DNA of 64,000 bases. Source: Candidatus Kapaibacterium sp. Its GTDB lineage: Bacteria > Bacteroidota > Ignavibacteria > Kapaibacteriales > JAEUSM01. Under the pieces are notes generated by a model. That model was not told the origin of the DNA and made no database searches. It saw only the letters and a list, made by a program, of their open reading frames with translations. The stretch is from the NCBI GenBank assembly GCA_016788785.1, contig JAEUSM010000017.1, positions 429,365-493,364 of the forward strand. Direction: 5' to 3'. This document shows, piece by piece, positions 1-8,580 of the stretch (the first letter of the stretch is position 1; each line of letters starts with the position of its first letter). The position numbers and the translations under genes were made by a program.

Positions 1-48
1 ACTTTTCAAAAATACACAATTTTACTAACATACATAGCATATCGACTT

Positions 49-810
49 ATGGCAAAAATTGCAATTCCCACAACTCCTACTATTTTTCCTTTTCTTTCGA
101 AAGCAATTTCACTGTTAGAATCTCATGGTTTTGAGATAGTACTCGGTACCGAATCTGAGGTTGAAGACCTTTTACATAGAAATTATGTAGATCTTGCATT
201 CACTACACCTGTAGGTTATGGAAAAGGTGTAACTAAGGTAGATTATCGAATTATTCCAACCTTTGCTCTATCGTTGCAAGGGTTTACAAATATTGCAGGT
301 ATTTCTTTTAAACCAACTGCTACTCAATTGAAAACAATTTCCTCGAAAACACAAAAGGATTTTATCGTTACCATTGGAAAACATCTTGTTGAAGAACGAT
401 ACGATTGTGCATTGGAATTTCAAGGTAATGAAGAGGCAGATGTAAAAGTGAATTGGGTTGATGAAACGAATTCCAACCCTACGTTAGATATTGGAGAAGA
501 ATGGGAAGAACTGTACAGTTCGCAATTGCCTATTGGGTTTTGGGTATGTAGACCTGATAAAATGCCAGAAGATTTGGCAGAAATACTTCATTCTGTTTTT
601 ACTGAAGAAGAAATGAGTACAGAAGTAGTAGAAAACATACCTGATACAGCAGACCATTTTAGTAGATTTGGTGCTATTATTCGTTCTGTGGATGAAAAAT
701 TCATAGAAGGTTTGGAAAAGGTGTTAGTGATGCTCTATTATGCTCAGATTGTACCTGAAATTCCTGCAGTAAAATTTTATGACGGTACAATTACTCCGAA
801 CCAAGAATAG
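49..810 (+). CDS. MqnA-like menaquinone-biosynthesis (futalosine pathway) protein
   Basis: This 253-residue cytosolic protein has no signal peptide and resembles the MqnA/MqnD family, which has a periplasmic-binding-protein fold adapted for catalysis. MqnA dehydrates chorismate in the futalosine route to menaquinone. The clearest family signature is near residues 146-170, where an acidic DIGEEWEELYSSQLPIGFWV stretch matches the family pattern of a (D)LGEEW helix followed by LPFVFAVW. An upstream VDLAFTTPVGYG segment fits a ligand-contact loop. The remainder is divergent, so MqnD or another member of the fold is possible. The gene converges on yjbQ and overlaps its 3' end by 20 bases. The family call is moderately certain and the exact reaction is inferred. 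Confidence 0.6.
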   Translation: MAKIAIPTTPTIFPFLSKAISLLESHGFEIVLGTESEVEDLLHRNYVDLAFTTPVGYGKGVTKVDYRIIPTFALSLQGFTNIAGISFKPTATQLKTISSKTQKDFIVTIGKHLVEERYDCALEFQGNEEADVKVNWVDETNSNPTLDIGEEWEELYSSQLPIGFWVCRPDKMPEDLAEILHSVFTEEEMSTEVVENIPDTADHFSRFGAIIRSVDEKFIEGLEKVLVMLYYAQIVPEIPAVKFYDGTITPNQE

Positions 811-1216
811 TAATACACATTGAACGAGAAGATGCGTGATTTCGGTGTTCGCAAAGGTAAATGCCTTGCCAAGTACCAAGTTGAAATGTACCATTGGTGA
901 TTGGGATAGTTATAGAAACTCCAAGCATTGAAGATTTGATGTGAGAAGTCATATCATCCAAACCTTCGAACGTATGCTGGTAAAGGTTTGGATTTTCGGG
1001 AACTGTTCGATTGAAAAAATTTTCCATGTCATTTCGCACAGTTGGATCGGCATTCTCATTGATGCTCAAAGATGCACTGGTATGGAGTAAAAACAATGAA
1101 CAAATTCCTTTTGATATGGTAGATATCTCTGGTACTTTTTGTATGATTTCTTTTGTAATTATATGAAACCCTCTTTTTTTGGGGTTGAGTACAATAGTTT
1201 TTTGAATGATGTTCAT
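791..1216 (-). CDS. yjbQ: YjbQ/UPF0047 family protein
   Basis: At 141 residues this is the usual length of the YjbQ (UPF0047) family, small trimeric beta-rich enzymes. Members can make thiamine phosphate as a side activity; the true physiological role is unsettled. Visible family signatures are LFLLHTSASLSINENADP near residues 42-59, HTFEGLDDMTSHIKSSMLG near 81-99, and GTWQGIYLCEHRNHASSR near 113-130. These supply the conserved His, Asp and Glu residues of the proposed metal/phosphate site. It starts divergently from the ABC permease gene, with fewer than 20 bases between the two starts, so the two promoters must overlap or lie inside neighbouring genes. The identification is secure and the biochemical role is not. 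Confidence 0.9.
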   Translation of the reverse strand: MNIIQKTIVLNPKKRGFHIITKEIIQKVPEISTISKGICSLFLLHTSASLSINENADPTVRNDMENFFNRTVPENPNLYQHTFEGLDDMTSHIKSSMLGVSITIPITNGTFQLGTWQGIYLCEHRNHASSRSMCITILGSE

Positions 1217-1233
1217 AGTTAGTATGATTGATA

Positions 1234-2112
1234 ATGGTTAAACAAAGATACTCAAATTTTCTCTTGTATGGGTTATTGATATTGCCATGGGTCATAACCT
1301 TTTTGGTGTTTTGGATCTATCCATTACTACACGCTTTGTTTATTAGTTTCACAAAATATGACACAATTCAAAGTACATCTATATGGATAGGTTTTGATAA
1401 TTACCTTCGAGCATTTTCCGATCAATTATTCTGGAAATCTCTGAAAACAACAACTATTTTTACCCTTGTAACTGTACCAATTTCCACTTGTTTGGCGTTA
1501 TTATTGGCATTATTAGTCAACAAGGAACAATTACGGTTTGCAAATTTTTTCCGTGCAACCTTTTTTCTACCATCAGTAACTTCCTTGGTCGTAATCGCAC
1601 TTATATTTACGAATGTTTACTCTCGAGATGGATATATTGTAAGTCTTTTGAAATTCTTTTCGTTCATACAAGGTGATGCTGGTATATTACAATCTCCTTC
1701 GACCGCACTTTGGGGTATTATTGGAATGGATATTTGGATTTCAGCTGGGTATTATATGGTGTTGTTTTTAGCTGGATTGCAATCAATTTCAAAAGATTTG
1801 TATGAAAGTGCTCGATTGTTTGGTGCTTCAAGCTGGCAACAATTGGTGAGAATTACCTTGCCACTTTTGAAACCGACATTGCTATTTATAGTAGTAATCA
1901 ATACTATAAAAACATTTCAAGTTTTTGTTGAGATTTATGTAATGACAAAAGGAGGTCCATTGTATTCAACAACAACGGTTGTGTATATGGTGTATCAAAA
2001 AGCATTCAATGAACTGAATCAAATGGGCTATGCTTCTGCACTTGCGTTTATATTGTTTGTGATTATAAGTATTTTGACCTTTATTCAGTTAAAAGTCATA
2101 AAGAAAATCTAA
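1234..2112 (+). CDS. Carbohydrate ABC transporter permease (MalF/UgpA type)
   Basis: This is an integral inner-membrane permease of the sugar-type ABC importer family (binding-protein-dependent transport, MalF-like). About six hydrophobic segments are visible, beginning with one at residues 10-33. The cytoplasmic EAA loop that docks on the ATPase is present near residues 190-215, reading YESARLFGASSWQQLVRITL, followed by LPLLKPTLLF. The ATG at 1234 is preferred over an in-frame TTG six bases upstream. No partner permease, substrate-binding protein or ATPase is adjacent. Downstream is a convergent gene one base away, so this looks like an orphan permease whose partners are encoded elsewhere or lost. 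The substrate cannot be told from the sequence. Confidence 0.88.
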   Translation: MVKQRYSNFLLYGLLILPWVITFLVFWIYPLLHALFISFTKYDTIQSTSIWIGFDNYLRAFSDQLFWKSLKTTTIFTLVTVPISTCLALLLALLVNKEQLRFANFFRATFFLPSVTSLVVIALIFTNVYSRDGYIVSLLKFFSFIQGDAGILQSPSTALWGIIGMDIWISAGYYMVLFLAGLQSISKDLYESARLFGASSWQQLVRITLPLLKPTLLFIVVINTIKTFQVFVEIYVMTKGGPLYSTTTVVYMVYQKAFNELNQMGYASALAFILFVIISILTFIQLKVIKKI

Positions 2113-2113
2113 G

Positions 2114-2845
2114 TTAAAGAGAGACTAAGACACATTCTGCTCGTTTTCCGTACGACAAACCATAAAGTTCACGTTGAAGCTCTATCCATTGATGGAATGA
2201 TAGCTGCAAAAGTTTATCTGTAAAATTTGAATGAAGCAATAGTAATTCCTGAAAAACACGTTCAGGATATTTGTTCGTAAAAAGAGAAAGTTCCTTATTC
2301 ATTACTAACAACATATCCCCATGTTCCCACGTACCTTGTGACATTACTAATGATTCTTTGAGCGAGGAGTTCCGTTCCATTGTAGAAAATATAAGTGGTG
2401 TTACATTTGTACGAACTCCGTCAACTGCAATTATGGACATATCTCGTTTGACTTGATATAATGTAAAATCTGAAATAGACAACATATTCCATTTTTTTGC
2501 ATTGGGACTCGATGAGATTTCTAAGCCAAAAAGTGACGCTTCTGCACTGGAAAAAGAATCTGAATTTGCTTCTTGAACAACCTCTGCAAATTGTTTTTTC
2601 CAATCGAGTGAACGAACGCTAATCCAAGACAAGAATTGATCATAACTTTTAAACGTAACTGATTTATAACTTTCCTGTAATTTATGCGACCATTGTTTAT
2701 GAAAAGCATTTCCTGATGTAGGTTTAGAGAGTGATACACGTAGCACTTCACCTTCGGTATGCTCGTAAATTGAATGAGAATAGGAAGTATCAGGCAAATC
2801 ACTTTGAGAATACGGATCGCTTTTTATAAAAGTAGAAACTAACAT
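2114..2845 (-). CDS. Degenerate PP2C-like phosphatase domain protein
   Basis: This protein of about 243 residues has no signal peptide or membrane segment. Its layout resembles a bacterial PP2C-type fold: an N-terminal strand pair, a helical middle with SSAEASLFGLEISSS, then KKWNMLSISDFTLYQVK in the place of the usual GDS strand. Near the C terminus TWEHGDMLLVMNKELSLF replaces the GD...TDGL motif, and a final CVLVSL strand replaces DDaTvv. Several metal-binding aspartates therefore look substituted, so it may be non-catalytic. The ATG at 2845 is chosen because a GAGGAG ribosome-binding site lies 12-13 bases upstream, just after the hutI stop; the open frame extends 29 codons further into hutI without such support. 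It is the last gene of the minus-strand run. The fold assignment is moderate and the function unknown. Confidence 0.55.
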   Translation of the reverse strand: MLVSTFIKSDPYSQSDLPDTSYSHSIYEHTEGEVLRVSLSKPTSGNAFHKQWSHKLQESYKSVTFKSYDQFLSWISVRSLDWKKQFAEVVQEANSDSFSSAEASLFGLEISSSPNAKKWNMLSISDFTLYQVKRDMSIIAVDGVRTNVTPLIFSTMERNSSLKESLVMSQGTWEHGDMLLVMNKELSLFTNKYPERVFQELLLLHSNFTDKLLQLSFHQWIELQRELYGLSYGKRAECVLVSL

Positions 2846-2864
2846 TGTATATGGTAACTCCTCA

Positions 2865-4154
2865 TTATTGCAATTGTTTTTGAAAGTGTTTTTTACCACC
2901 AATCCATGTTTGTTCAACAAGATTGGTACCAAAGTGATAGACTATATCTGCGTAATTTGTTGTTTGTAAGACCAAAAAGTCAGCATCTTTTCCAATTTCC
3001 AACGAACCCTTCGATCTTTCCAAACCAAGTGCTTTTGCTCCATGAAGTGTGGATGCAACAATACTTTCTTCAATACTCATTTTCATATTCATACAAGCAA
3101 ATGAGAGAATTGTTTGCATATTTTCTGTAAAACATGAGCCTGGGTTACAATCGGTTGCAAGTGCAACCATGGCTCCATTGTCAATAAGTGTTCTTGCAGG
3201 TGCATATGGCAGTCGAAGTGTGTATGCAGTTCCCGGAAGTAAGGTGGCGACAGTTCGTTTAGATTGAGAAAGAGCCTCAACGCCTTTTTGAGACACATGA
3301 AGCAAATGATCAGCAGAAAAGGCACCTATCTCACATGCTAATTCTGTAGCATGTACGGTTGCTAACTCATCAGCATGCATCTTTGGCAAAAGTCCATACT
3401 CCAATCCTTTCGAGAGTATTGTTTCGGTTTCTTCAAGAGTATAATACCCTTTATCTGTAAAAACGTCACAAAATGTTGCAAGATGTTGCTCAGAAACTGC
3501 AGGTATCATTTCTTCACAAACTAACGAAACATATCCAGAATGATTATGCTTATATTCTTCAGGAAAATCATGAGCACCCATAAATGTCGAAACGATATTC
3601 ATTGGGGAAATTGATGCAACTTCACGAATTGAATAAAGCAGTTTCATTTCAGCATCAAACGATAAACCATATCCACTTTTAATTTCCATGGTGGTTGTTC
3701 CAAAGGAAATTGCAGATTGTAGTAATGAATAGGCATTTGTAACTATTTGCTCTTGAGATGCTGTCCGTACGCCATTGACAGTCGTAAGAATCCCACCTCC
3801 AGATGCTGCAATTTGTTGATAGGAAACACCTTGAAGACGTTGTGCAAATTCATTCGACCTATTTCCAGCAAAGACTGTATGGGTATGAGAATCTACAAAA
3901 CCGGGCATGACAACCTTGCCTTTGGCATCAATCCATTCTGTGACGCTAAATTGAGAGGAAACATTCTCAAATTCTGCACTTGTACCAATCCATTGAATCG
4001 ACACGTCAAACAACATAATCGCATCGTTGATGATGGAAAGATTGTTCATATCCTGCAACGTTTTGACACAATTGTCATTTGCAGAAATAGTCAATAACGA
4101 ACCAATGTTTTTAATTCCAATGACGTTAGGTAAGTTCACCAAAACCTGTCTCAA
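2865..4154 (-). CDS. hutI: Imidazolonepropionase
   Basis: Imidazolonepropionase hydrolyses 4-imidazolone-5-propionate to N-formimidoyl-L-glutamate, the third step of histidine breakdown in the cytosol. The protein is 429 residues, close to the family norm, with an amidohydrolase TIM barrel. Metal ligands are visible: His90 and His92 in MPGFVDSHTHTVFAGNRS, His260 in KMHADE, and Asp335 in ATDCNPGS. The substrate-binding SGGGILTTV loop is at residues 119-127 and a GAHDFP motif is near residue 194. The start is uncertain: the frame opens with a TTG lying inside the 3' end of the HPr gene (29-base overlap) and no good ribosome-binding site is seen. No hutH, hutU or formimidoylglutamate hydrolase gene is in the window, so the rest of the pathway must lie elsewhere. 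Confidence 0.95.
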   Translation of the reverse strand: MRQVLVNLPNVIGIKNIGSLLTISANDNCVKTLQDMNNLSIINDAIMLFDVSIQWIGTSAEFENVSSQFSVTEWIDAKGKVVMPGFVDSHTHTVFAGNRSNEFAQRLQGVSYQQIAASGGGILTTVNGVRTASQEQIVTNAYSLLQSAISFGTTTMEIKSGYGLSFDAEMKLLYSIREVASISPMNIVSTFMGAHDFPEEYKHNHSGYVSLVCEEMIPAVSEQHLATFCDVFTDKGYYTLEETETILSKGLEYGLLPKMHADELATVHATELACEIGAFSADHLLHVSQKGVEALSQSKRTVATLLPGTAYTLRLPYAPARTLIDNGAMVALATDCNPGSCFTENMQTILSFACMNMKMSIEESIVASTLHGAKALGLERSKGSLEIGKDADFLVLQTTNYADIVYHFGTNLVEQTWIGGKKHFQKQLQ

Positions 4155-4395
4155 AAAGTTCTACAATAGCATCCATTGCTTCTTGTTCATCATCACCATC
4201 TATTTCTAATTCGAGAGTACTTCCAAATTCTGCTGCTAAAGTCATAACCCCAACAATACTTTTGGCGTTAATCTCAAAACCATCTCGTTCTAACTGAATA
4301 TTCGATTTGAATTTTGCTGCTAACTTTACTAACATTGCTGCTGGTCGAGTATGAAGTCCAGCTCTATTTTTGATATGTAATGTTTTTTGTACCAT
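4126..4395 (-). CDS. ptsH: HPr family phosphocarrier protein
   Basis: HPr carries phosphate from enzyme I in the phosphotransferase system. With the ATG at 4395 the protein is 89 residues and numbering falls exactly on the family landmarks: the phospho-accepting histidine is His15 in NRAGLHTRPAAMLVK and the regulatory serine is Ser46 in NAKSIVGVM. This supports 4395 over an in-frame TTG nine bases upstream. Both residues being intact suggests phosphorylation by enzyme I and possibly by an HPr kinase; neither gene is seen here. It lies between the Sua5 gene (39-base gap) and hutI (overlap), inside a run of wall and cofactor genes. A regulatory rather than sugar-transport role is plausible but inferred. 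Confidence 0.95.
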   Translation of the reverse strand: MVQKTLHIKNRAGLHTRPAAMLVKLAAKFKSNIQLERDGFEINAKSIVGVMTLAAEFGSTLELEIDGDDEQEAMDAIVELFETGFGELT

Positions 4396-4434
4396 ATTTT
4401 CCAAAAATGTTCCTACAAAAATACAAATTCAAAG

Positions 4435-5418
4435 TTATTTCGAAGCAGCTTTCTTGATTCTATTCATTAATCCCATTTTTTTGGCAGTGCTGTCATCTAT
4501 GAACAACAGAATTTGAGAATAGTGTTGCTCATCAGCCAAACGAAAGAGTGCATACAGATTATGTTCTGAATATCTAAACGTGTTTGAAGCATTTTCAAAG
4601 GATGTGGAACTGTTTTCTGGAATCAATAGCATTGATTTTAGAGTGTTTTCTTGTATAGCCTCCTTATATGACTCTTTGTCGTAAAACAACCGAACAATCG
4701 CGTTTGGTGAGTAATGGCGGTATTTCATGCCCGGTGAAAGAATGGATTCGGTCAATTCAACAGAAACTGTTACTGGAATGTTTGTAATGTGTTCAATAGT
4801 TGAAACTTCAATAATTCCAGGTCGTAATAATGTTATTTGATTCTCTTCCACCAGAATGACAGTCGATTCTATTCCAATGTCACAATCTCCATCATCAAGA
4901 ATCATCGGAATTTTTCCATTAAAATCATCCATTACATGTTGTGCATGCGTAGGAGAGGGTTTGCCGGATAAATTTGCTGATGGTGCTGCAATTGGAACAC
5001 CAACTTCATTTATCAAATCAATCGCCACTATTTTGGAAGGAATCCGCAATGCAATAGTATCTAATCCAGAAGTAATAAAATCTGCTACTTTGGGAGATTT
5101 TTTTGTAACAATGGTAAGAGGTCCGGGCATAAAATTCCGAACTAATAACTCTAACAAAGGAAATACTGACTTACATAATGAAAACAATTGTTCTGGACTG
5201 CTACAATGAACAATAAGCGGATTGTCAGCTGGTCGTCCTTTAACAAAATAGATTTTGTCGATTGTTTCTTTACTGGAGATAATACCACCAAGCCCATACA
5301 CAGTTTCTGTTGGAAAGGCTATAACTTCACCCGTTTTAAGAAGTAAACCAGCTTCTTGGATACTGTTTGAATAGCTTTGCTCATCAAGATTTCGAATATC
5401 AATGATTTTGGTTTTCAT
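4435..5418 (-). CDS. L-threonylcarbamoyladenylate synthase, Sua5 type
   Basis: This enzyme makes threonylcarbamoyl-AMP from threonine, bicarbonate and ATP, the first step of the t6A37 modification of ANN-decoding tRNAs. The 327 residues match the two-domain Sua5 form rather than the short TsaC form. The YrdC domain (about residues 15-200) shows the substrate loop GEVIAFPTETVYGLGG, then VKGRPADNPLIVHC, then LRIPS and APSANLSGKPSPT, and DDGDCDIGIESTVI. After a PGMKYRHYSPNA linker comes the C-terminal Sua5 domain. It sits two bases downstream of murG in the minus-strand run, so the two are probably co-transcribed. The partner proteins TsaB, TsaD and TsaE are not in this window. Confidence 0.95.
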   Translation of the reverse strand: MKTKIIDIRNLDEQSYSNSIQEAGLLLKTGEVIAFPTETVYGLGGIISSKETIDKIYFVKGRPADNPLIVHCSSPEQLFSLCKSVFPLLELLVRNFMPGPLTIVTKKSPKVADFITSGLDTIALRIPSKIVAIDLINEVGVPIAAPSANLSGKPSPTHAQHVMDDFNGKIPMILDDGDCDIGIESTVILVEENQITLLRPGIIEVSTIEHITNIPVTVSVELTESILSPGMKYRHYSPNAIVRLFYDKESYKEAIQENTLKSMLLIPENSSTSFENASNTFRYSEHNLYALFRLADEQHYSQILLFIDDSTAKKMGLMNRIKKAASK

Positions 5419-5420
5419 TG

Positions 5421-6506
5421 TTATTTGAAATAGTTCGATAGAACTGATACAATGTCATTAGCTGCATTAGGTGTGGCAAATTGTCCAATGTTCGTTGAAA
5501 AATCAACTTGTTGATCTTCATTAGTTAACAATCCTAAAACTGTTTCTCGAAAAGAAGTTGGAAGTGAAGAATCTTCTAACAAAATTGCAGCGTTTTTATC
5601 AGCAAATGTTTTTGCATTTGTATGCTGATGGTTATGTGCTGCATAAGGATATGGAATTAAAACTGCAGGTTTTTTTACTAATGCAAGCTCTGCCATGGAA
5701 GTTGCACCAGCTCTACACACAACTATTGAAGCAAGTGTATAAGCAATATCCATTTCAGAAATATAGGGCAATGCTACAACACCTTTAGGAAGAATTGAAG
5801 GTGTAGTATAATTTGCACCAGTTTGCCACAGAATTTGAAATTGTTTCTCTTCTACTATTGGAAGTAATTGCTGTTCAACTGCTGTATTGATACTTTTTGC
5901 ACCTAAACTCCCACCAAAGACCAAGATAGTATTTTTAGTTGGGTCTAATCCAAATTTAGCAGACGCATCTTCTAAGGAAATTTTAGTAGAAAATGAGGTT
6001 CGAACAGGATTACCAACAACCATACACTTTTCTTCAGCAGATGGGAAATACCTCTGTGATTGTGGAAATGATGTAAATATTTTAGTCGCTTTTTTGGAGA
6101 GCAGTCTATTAGTTTTACCGGGTTGAACATTCGATTCTAAGAGAAAAAGAGGAATGGAATGTTTGTACGCTGCAATACCAACAGGATAGCTGACATAAGC
6201 ACCTGCACATAGCACTACATCCGGACGTTCTTTTGCCATTATTGCAGACATCTTGGACTGCGCAGAAAGAATTTTGAACGGCAACATTAACGTGGAAAAC
6301 GAAAATAGCGAACGTAAACCTTCTATATCCAAATGTTGAAAGCGATAGCCCAATGCTGGTACAACACGACCTTCAATTTTATCTTTTGAACCAATAAAGA
6401 GAATATCTATGTCTTGACCAAATGTTGAAACGAGTTTTTCTACAACAGCAATTGCAGGATACAAATGCCCTCCAGTACCACCAGCAGCAACGATTACTTT
6501 TTTCAT
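5421..6506 (-). CDS. murG: UDP-GlcNAc:lipid I N-acetylglucosaminyltransferase MurG
   Basis: MurG transfers GlcNAc onto undecaprenyl-pyrophosphoryl-MurNAc-pentapeptide (lipid I) to form lipid II on the inner face of the membrane. The 361-residue length is typical. The N-terminal glycine loop AAGGTGGHLYPAIAV is at residues 7-21, a second glycine loop GGSLGAKSIN lies near residue 198, and the UDP-GlcNAc site CRAGATSMAEL...PAVLIPYPYAAHNHQ lies near residues 264-294. The start overlaps the TetR-family stop in an ATGA arrangement, implying translational coupling. It is unusual to find murG outside a division and cell wall cluster, next to coaBC and Sua5. The identification is secure. Confidence 0.97.
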   Translation of the reverse strand: MKKVIVAAGGTGGHLYPAIAVVEKLVSTFGQDIDILFIGSKDKIEGRVVPALGYRFQHLDIEGLRSLFSFSTLMLPFKILSAQSKMSAIMAKERPDVVLCAGAYVSYPVGIAAYKHSIPLFLLESNVQPGKTNRLLSKKATKIFTSFPQSQRYFPSAEEKCMVVGNPVRTSFSTKISLEDASAKFGLDPTKNTILVFGGSLGAKSINTAVEQQLLPIVEEKQFQILWQTGANYTTPSILPKGVVALPYISEMDIAYTLASIVVCRAGATSMAELALVKKPAVLIPYPYAAHNHQHTNAKTFADKNAAILLEDSSLPTSFRETVLGLLTNEDQQVDFSTNIGQFATPNAANDIVSVLSNYFK

Positions 6507-7186
6507 GCTTCTTTTGTTGGAAGAAACCCTTCTGAAAGAATTCCTTCTAATTTTGATTTGACAACTGTTCTTGCATCATCTGCCAAAAGACCCAATCCGA
6601 TGACAGACTGACGAAATTGAAAAGCTTTTTTTAACGAAAAATTTTGACCATTGAGTAACCAAAGCAAAAATATCCCATCGGAAATTCCAGATTCTAATTC
6701 TGTGAAGGATTCTTCTTCAACTGGAATGAAATACCCATACTTTGTAAGATCATTGGTTATGGAATTACCCAAATTCGTAAAAAATCTACGAACTTTGCGA
6801 ATACGGTTTAAAAACAATTGTTCTTCCGTTCGTAATGAGTGAGCCCAAAACTCAAGAATGAGCGGAGCTTCGTTTGCCCGAGATTCGTAAAATTCAATTA
6901 TGGTATCACGCAAAGCTTCCGTTTTTGCGATTTGATCTGGAGCTTCATCAAATCGCTTTTGTGCTATTGCCTCCAAATCATTCATCCAATGGTCATAAAT
7001 GGAAAAAAAGAGTTCTTCTTTGGTCGTAAAATATTCATAGATTGTACCCTTCCCAATTTGAGCTTCATTGGATATATCTTGCATCAACGTCTTATGAAAA
7101 CCGTATTTTGCAAACACTTTTGCCGCTGTCTCAATGATAAAGATTCGTTTATCCTGTTTAGTTTTTGTGAGTGATTTTTGTACCAT
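6503..7186 (-). CDS. TetR/AcrR family transcriptional regulator
   Basis: This 227-residue DNA-binding repressor-type protein has a classical TetR N-terminal helix-turn-helix near residues 15-60: RIFIIETAAKVFAKYGFHKT, then MQDISNEAQIGKGTIYEYF and TTKEELFF. The C-terminal helical ligand domain has no recognisable effector signature. The ATG at 7186 is preferred over two TTG codons just upstream. It lies between coaBC (14-base gap) and murG (4-base overlap), and one gene further upstream is an MFS exporter. A local link between TetR and exporter is plausible but not shown. Embedding in a housekeeping run means it would be made whenever coaBC and murG are transcribed. Confidence 0.92.
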   Translation of the reverse strand: MVQKSLTKTKQDKRIFIIETAAKVFAKYGFHKTLMQDISNEAQIGKGTIYEYFTTKEELFFSIYDHWMNDLEAIAQKRFDEAPDQIAKTEALRDTIIEFYESRANEAPLILEFWAHSLRTEEQLFLNRIRKVRRFFTNLGNSITNDLTKYGYFIPVEEESFTELESGISDGIFLLWLLNGQNFSLKKAFQFRQSVIGLGLLADDARTVVKSKLEGILSEGFLPTKEA

Positions 7187-7200
7187 AATCAACAATGGAT

Positions 7201-8580
7201 TTAAACAATTGTACTTTTGAGATAGGTTTTATAGAGTGCAATTCGTTTGAATAATTCGATTGCACATTCTTGTTTTGACATTGGTTCCAAGTCCTCAATA
7301 ACTCCATTGGAATAAAAGACACTCAATGTATTATTATCACCATTAAAACCACTATTTGGCTTGTTTGCGTAGTTGCCAACGATGATATCTGCACGCTTGG
7401 AGGATAATTTTTTCGTGGCATTCAATCGAAGTTCTTCACTTTCTAAAGCAAAGCCAACCAAAAATTGATGAGGCTTTTTTGAATGACCCAAGGTTTGCAA
7501 AATATCAGTCGTTTTTGTGAGTTCAATTGTTGTTGTTGTAGTAGAATGTTCTTTTTTGATTTTACCTTGTATAGGATTTGCAGGAGTAAAATCTGAAACT
7601 GCTGCTGCCATAATACCAATGGTATATTCATTAGAATATTTTTGAACTGTTTCGTACATTTCTTTTGATGTAGTTACATGATGAACTTCCACTCCATCTG
7701 GTGGTGGAATAGTAACAGGTCCAGAAATTAGTACTACTTTTGCTCCAAAATTTCGAGCAACGTCTGCAAGTGCATATCCCATTTTGCCGGAAGAATGGTT
7801 TGTGATATATCGAACATCATCGATTGGTTCTTGTGTCGGACCGGCTGTAATGAGTATAACTTCAGTGGATAAATCTTGTGCAGAAGCCGTTACAGAATTT
7901 GTCGTTTGTTTCAACAATTCCAATTCTAATGATGCTTGCCATTGATCTTTTTCAACAGCTGAAGCAACAGTATTAACGAATACGGGTTCGTATTCTACTT
8001 CGATTGCTGAAGGAATTGTTGTTGACGGTAGGTTTTGTAGATGCGAATGCACAAATGAAGCAATGGTATTTGGCTCAGGTAATCTTCCAACACCGACTAA
8101 CCCACTGGCTAATTCACCAGATTCTGGCGGAAGAACAATAGCACCATCTTTTTTGATTGTCTCAATGTTTCTTTTGGTAGCAGGATGTTCCCACATATCC
8201 GAATCCATTGCAGGAGCTACGATGAGTGGGGTATCTTTTTGAAGGGACAATGCAACAAGTAACAATGCATTGTCAGATGAACCGATGCTTAGTTTTGAAA
8301 TTGTTGTTGCTGAACATGGAGCTATAACCATACAATCAGCCCAATGTGCCAAATGAATATGCCAAGAGCCATCGTCATGAAAACGTGGGTCAAACATATC
8401 AATAATTGTATCAAAGTGTGATAAATTGGATAATACAACTGGTGATACGAATTGTTTTGCAGATTCAGTCATTATACAACGAACCTCATACCCCAATTTC
8501 ACAAATTCTCGTACAATCAAAGGTGCTTTGTATGCAGAAATACTACCACATATTCCTAAAAGTATTTTAGTTTTTGCCAC
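7201..8580 (-). CDS. coaBC: Bifunctional phosphopantothenoylcysteine decarboxylase/phosphopantothenate-cysteine ligase
   Basis: CoaBC (Dfp) performs two steps of coenzyme A synthesis: joining cysteine to phosphopantothenate (CoaB), then decarboxylating the product with FMN (CoaC). At 459 residues it is somewhat longer than the usual 400 or so. The N-terminal flavoprotein half begins KILLGICGSISAYKAP and contains the decarboxylase signature VAPAMDSDMWEHPATKRN near residues 120-137. The C-terminal ligase half begins near residue 240 with LITAGPTQEPIDDVRYITN followed by SSGKMGYALA. A linker of about 60 residues between the halves, rich in Val, Ala, Thr and Glu, explains the extra length. It overlaps the upstream MFS gene by 14 bases, consistent with co-transcription. 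Confidence 0.96.
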   Translation of the reverse strand: MAKTKILLGICGSISAYKAPLIVREFVKLGYEVRCIMTESAKQFVSPVVLSNLSHFDTIIDMFDPRFHDDGSWHIHLAHWADCMVIAPCSATTISKLSIGSSDNALLLVALSLQKDTPLIVAPAMDSDMWEHPATKRNIETIKKDGAIVLPPESGELASGLVGVGRLPEPNTIASFVHSHLQNLPSTTIPSAIEVEYEPVFVNTVASAVEKDQWQASLELELLKQTTNSVTASAQDLSTEVILITAGPTQEPIDDVRYITNHSSGKMGYALADVARNFGAKVVLISGPVTIPPPDGVEVHHVTTSKEMYETVQKYSNEYTIGIMAAAVSDFTPANPIQGKIKKEHSTTTTTIELTKTTDILQTLGHSKKPHQFLVGFALESEELRLNATKKLSSKRADIIVGNYANKPNSGFNGDNNTLSVFYSNGVIEDLEPMSKQECAIELFKRIALYKTYLKSTIV

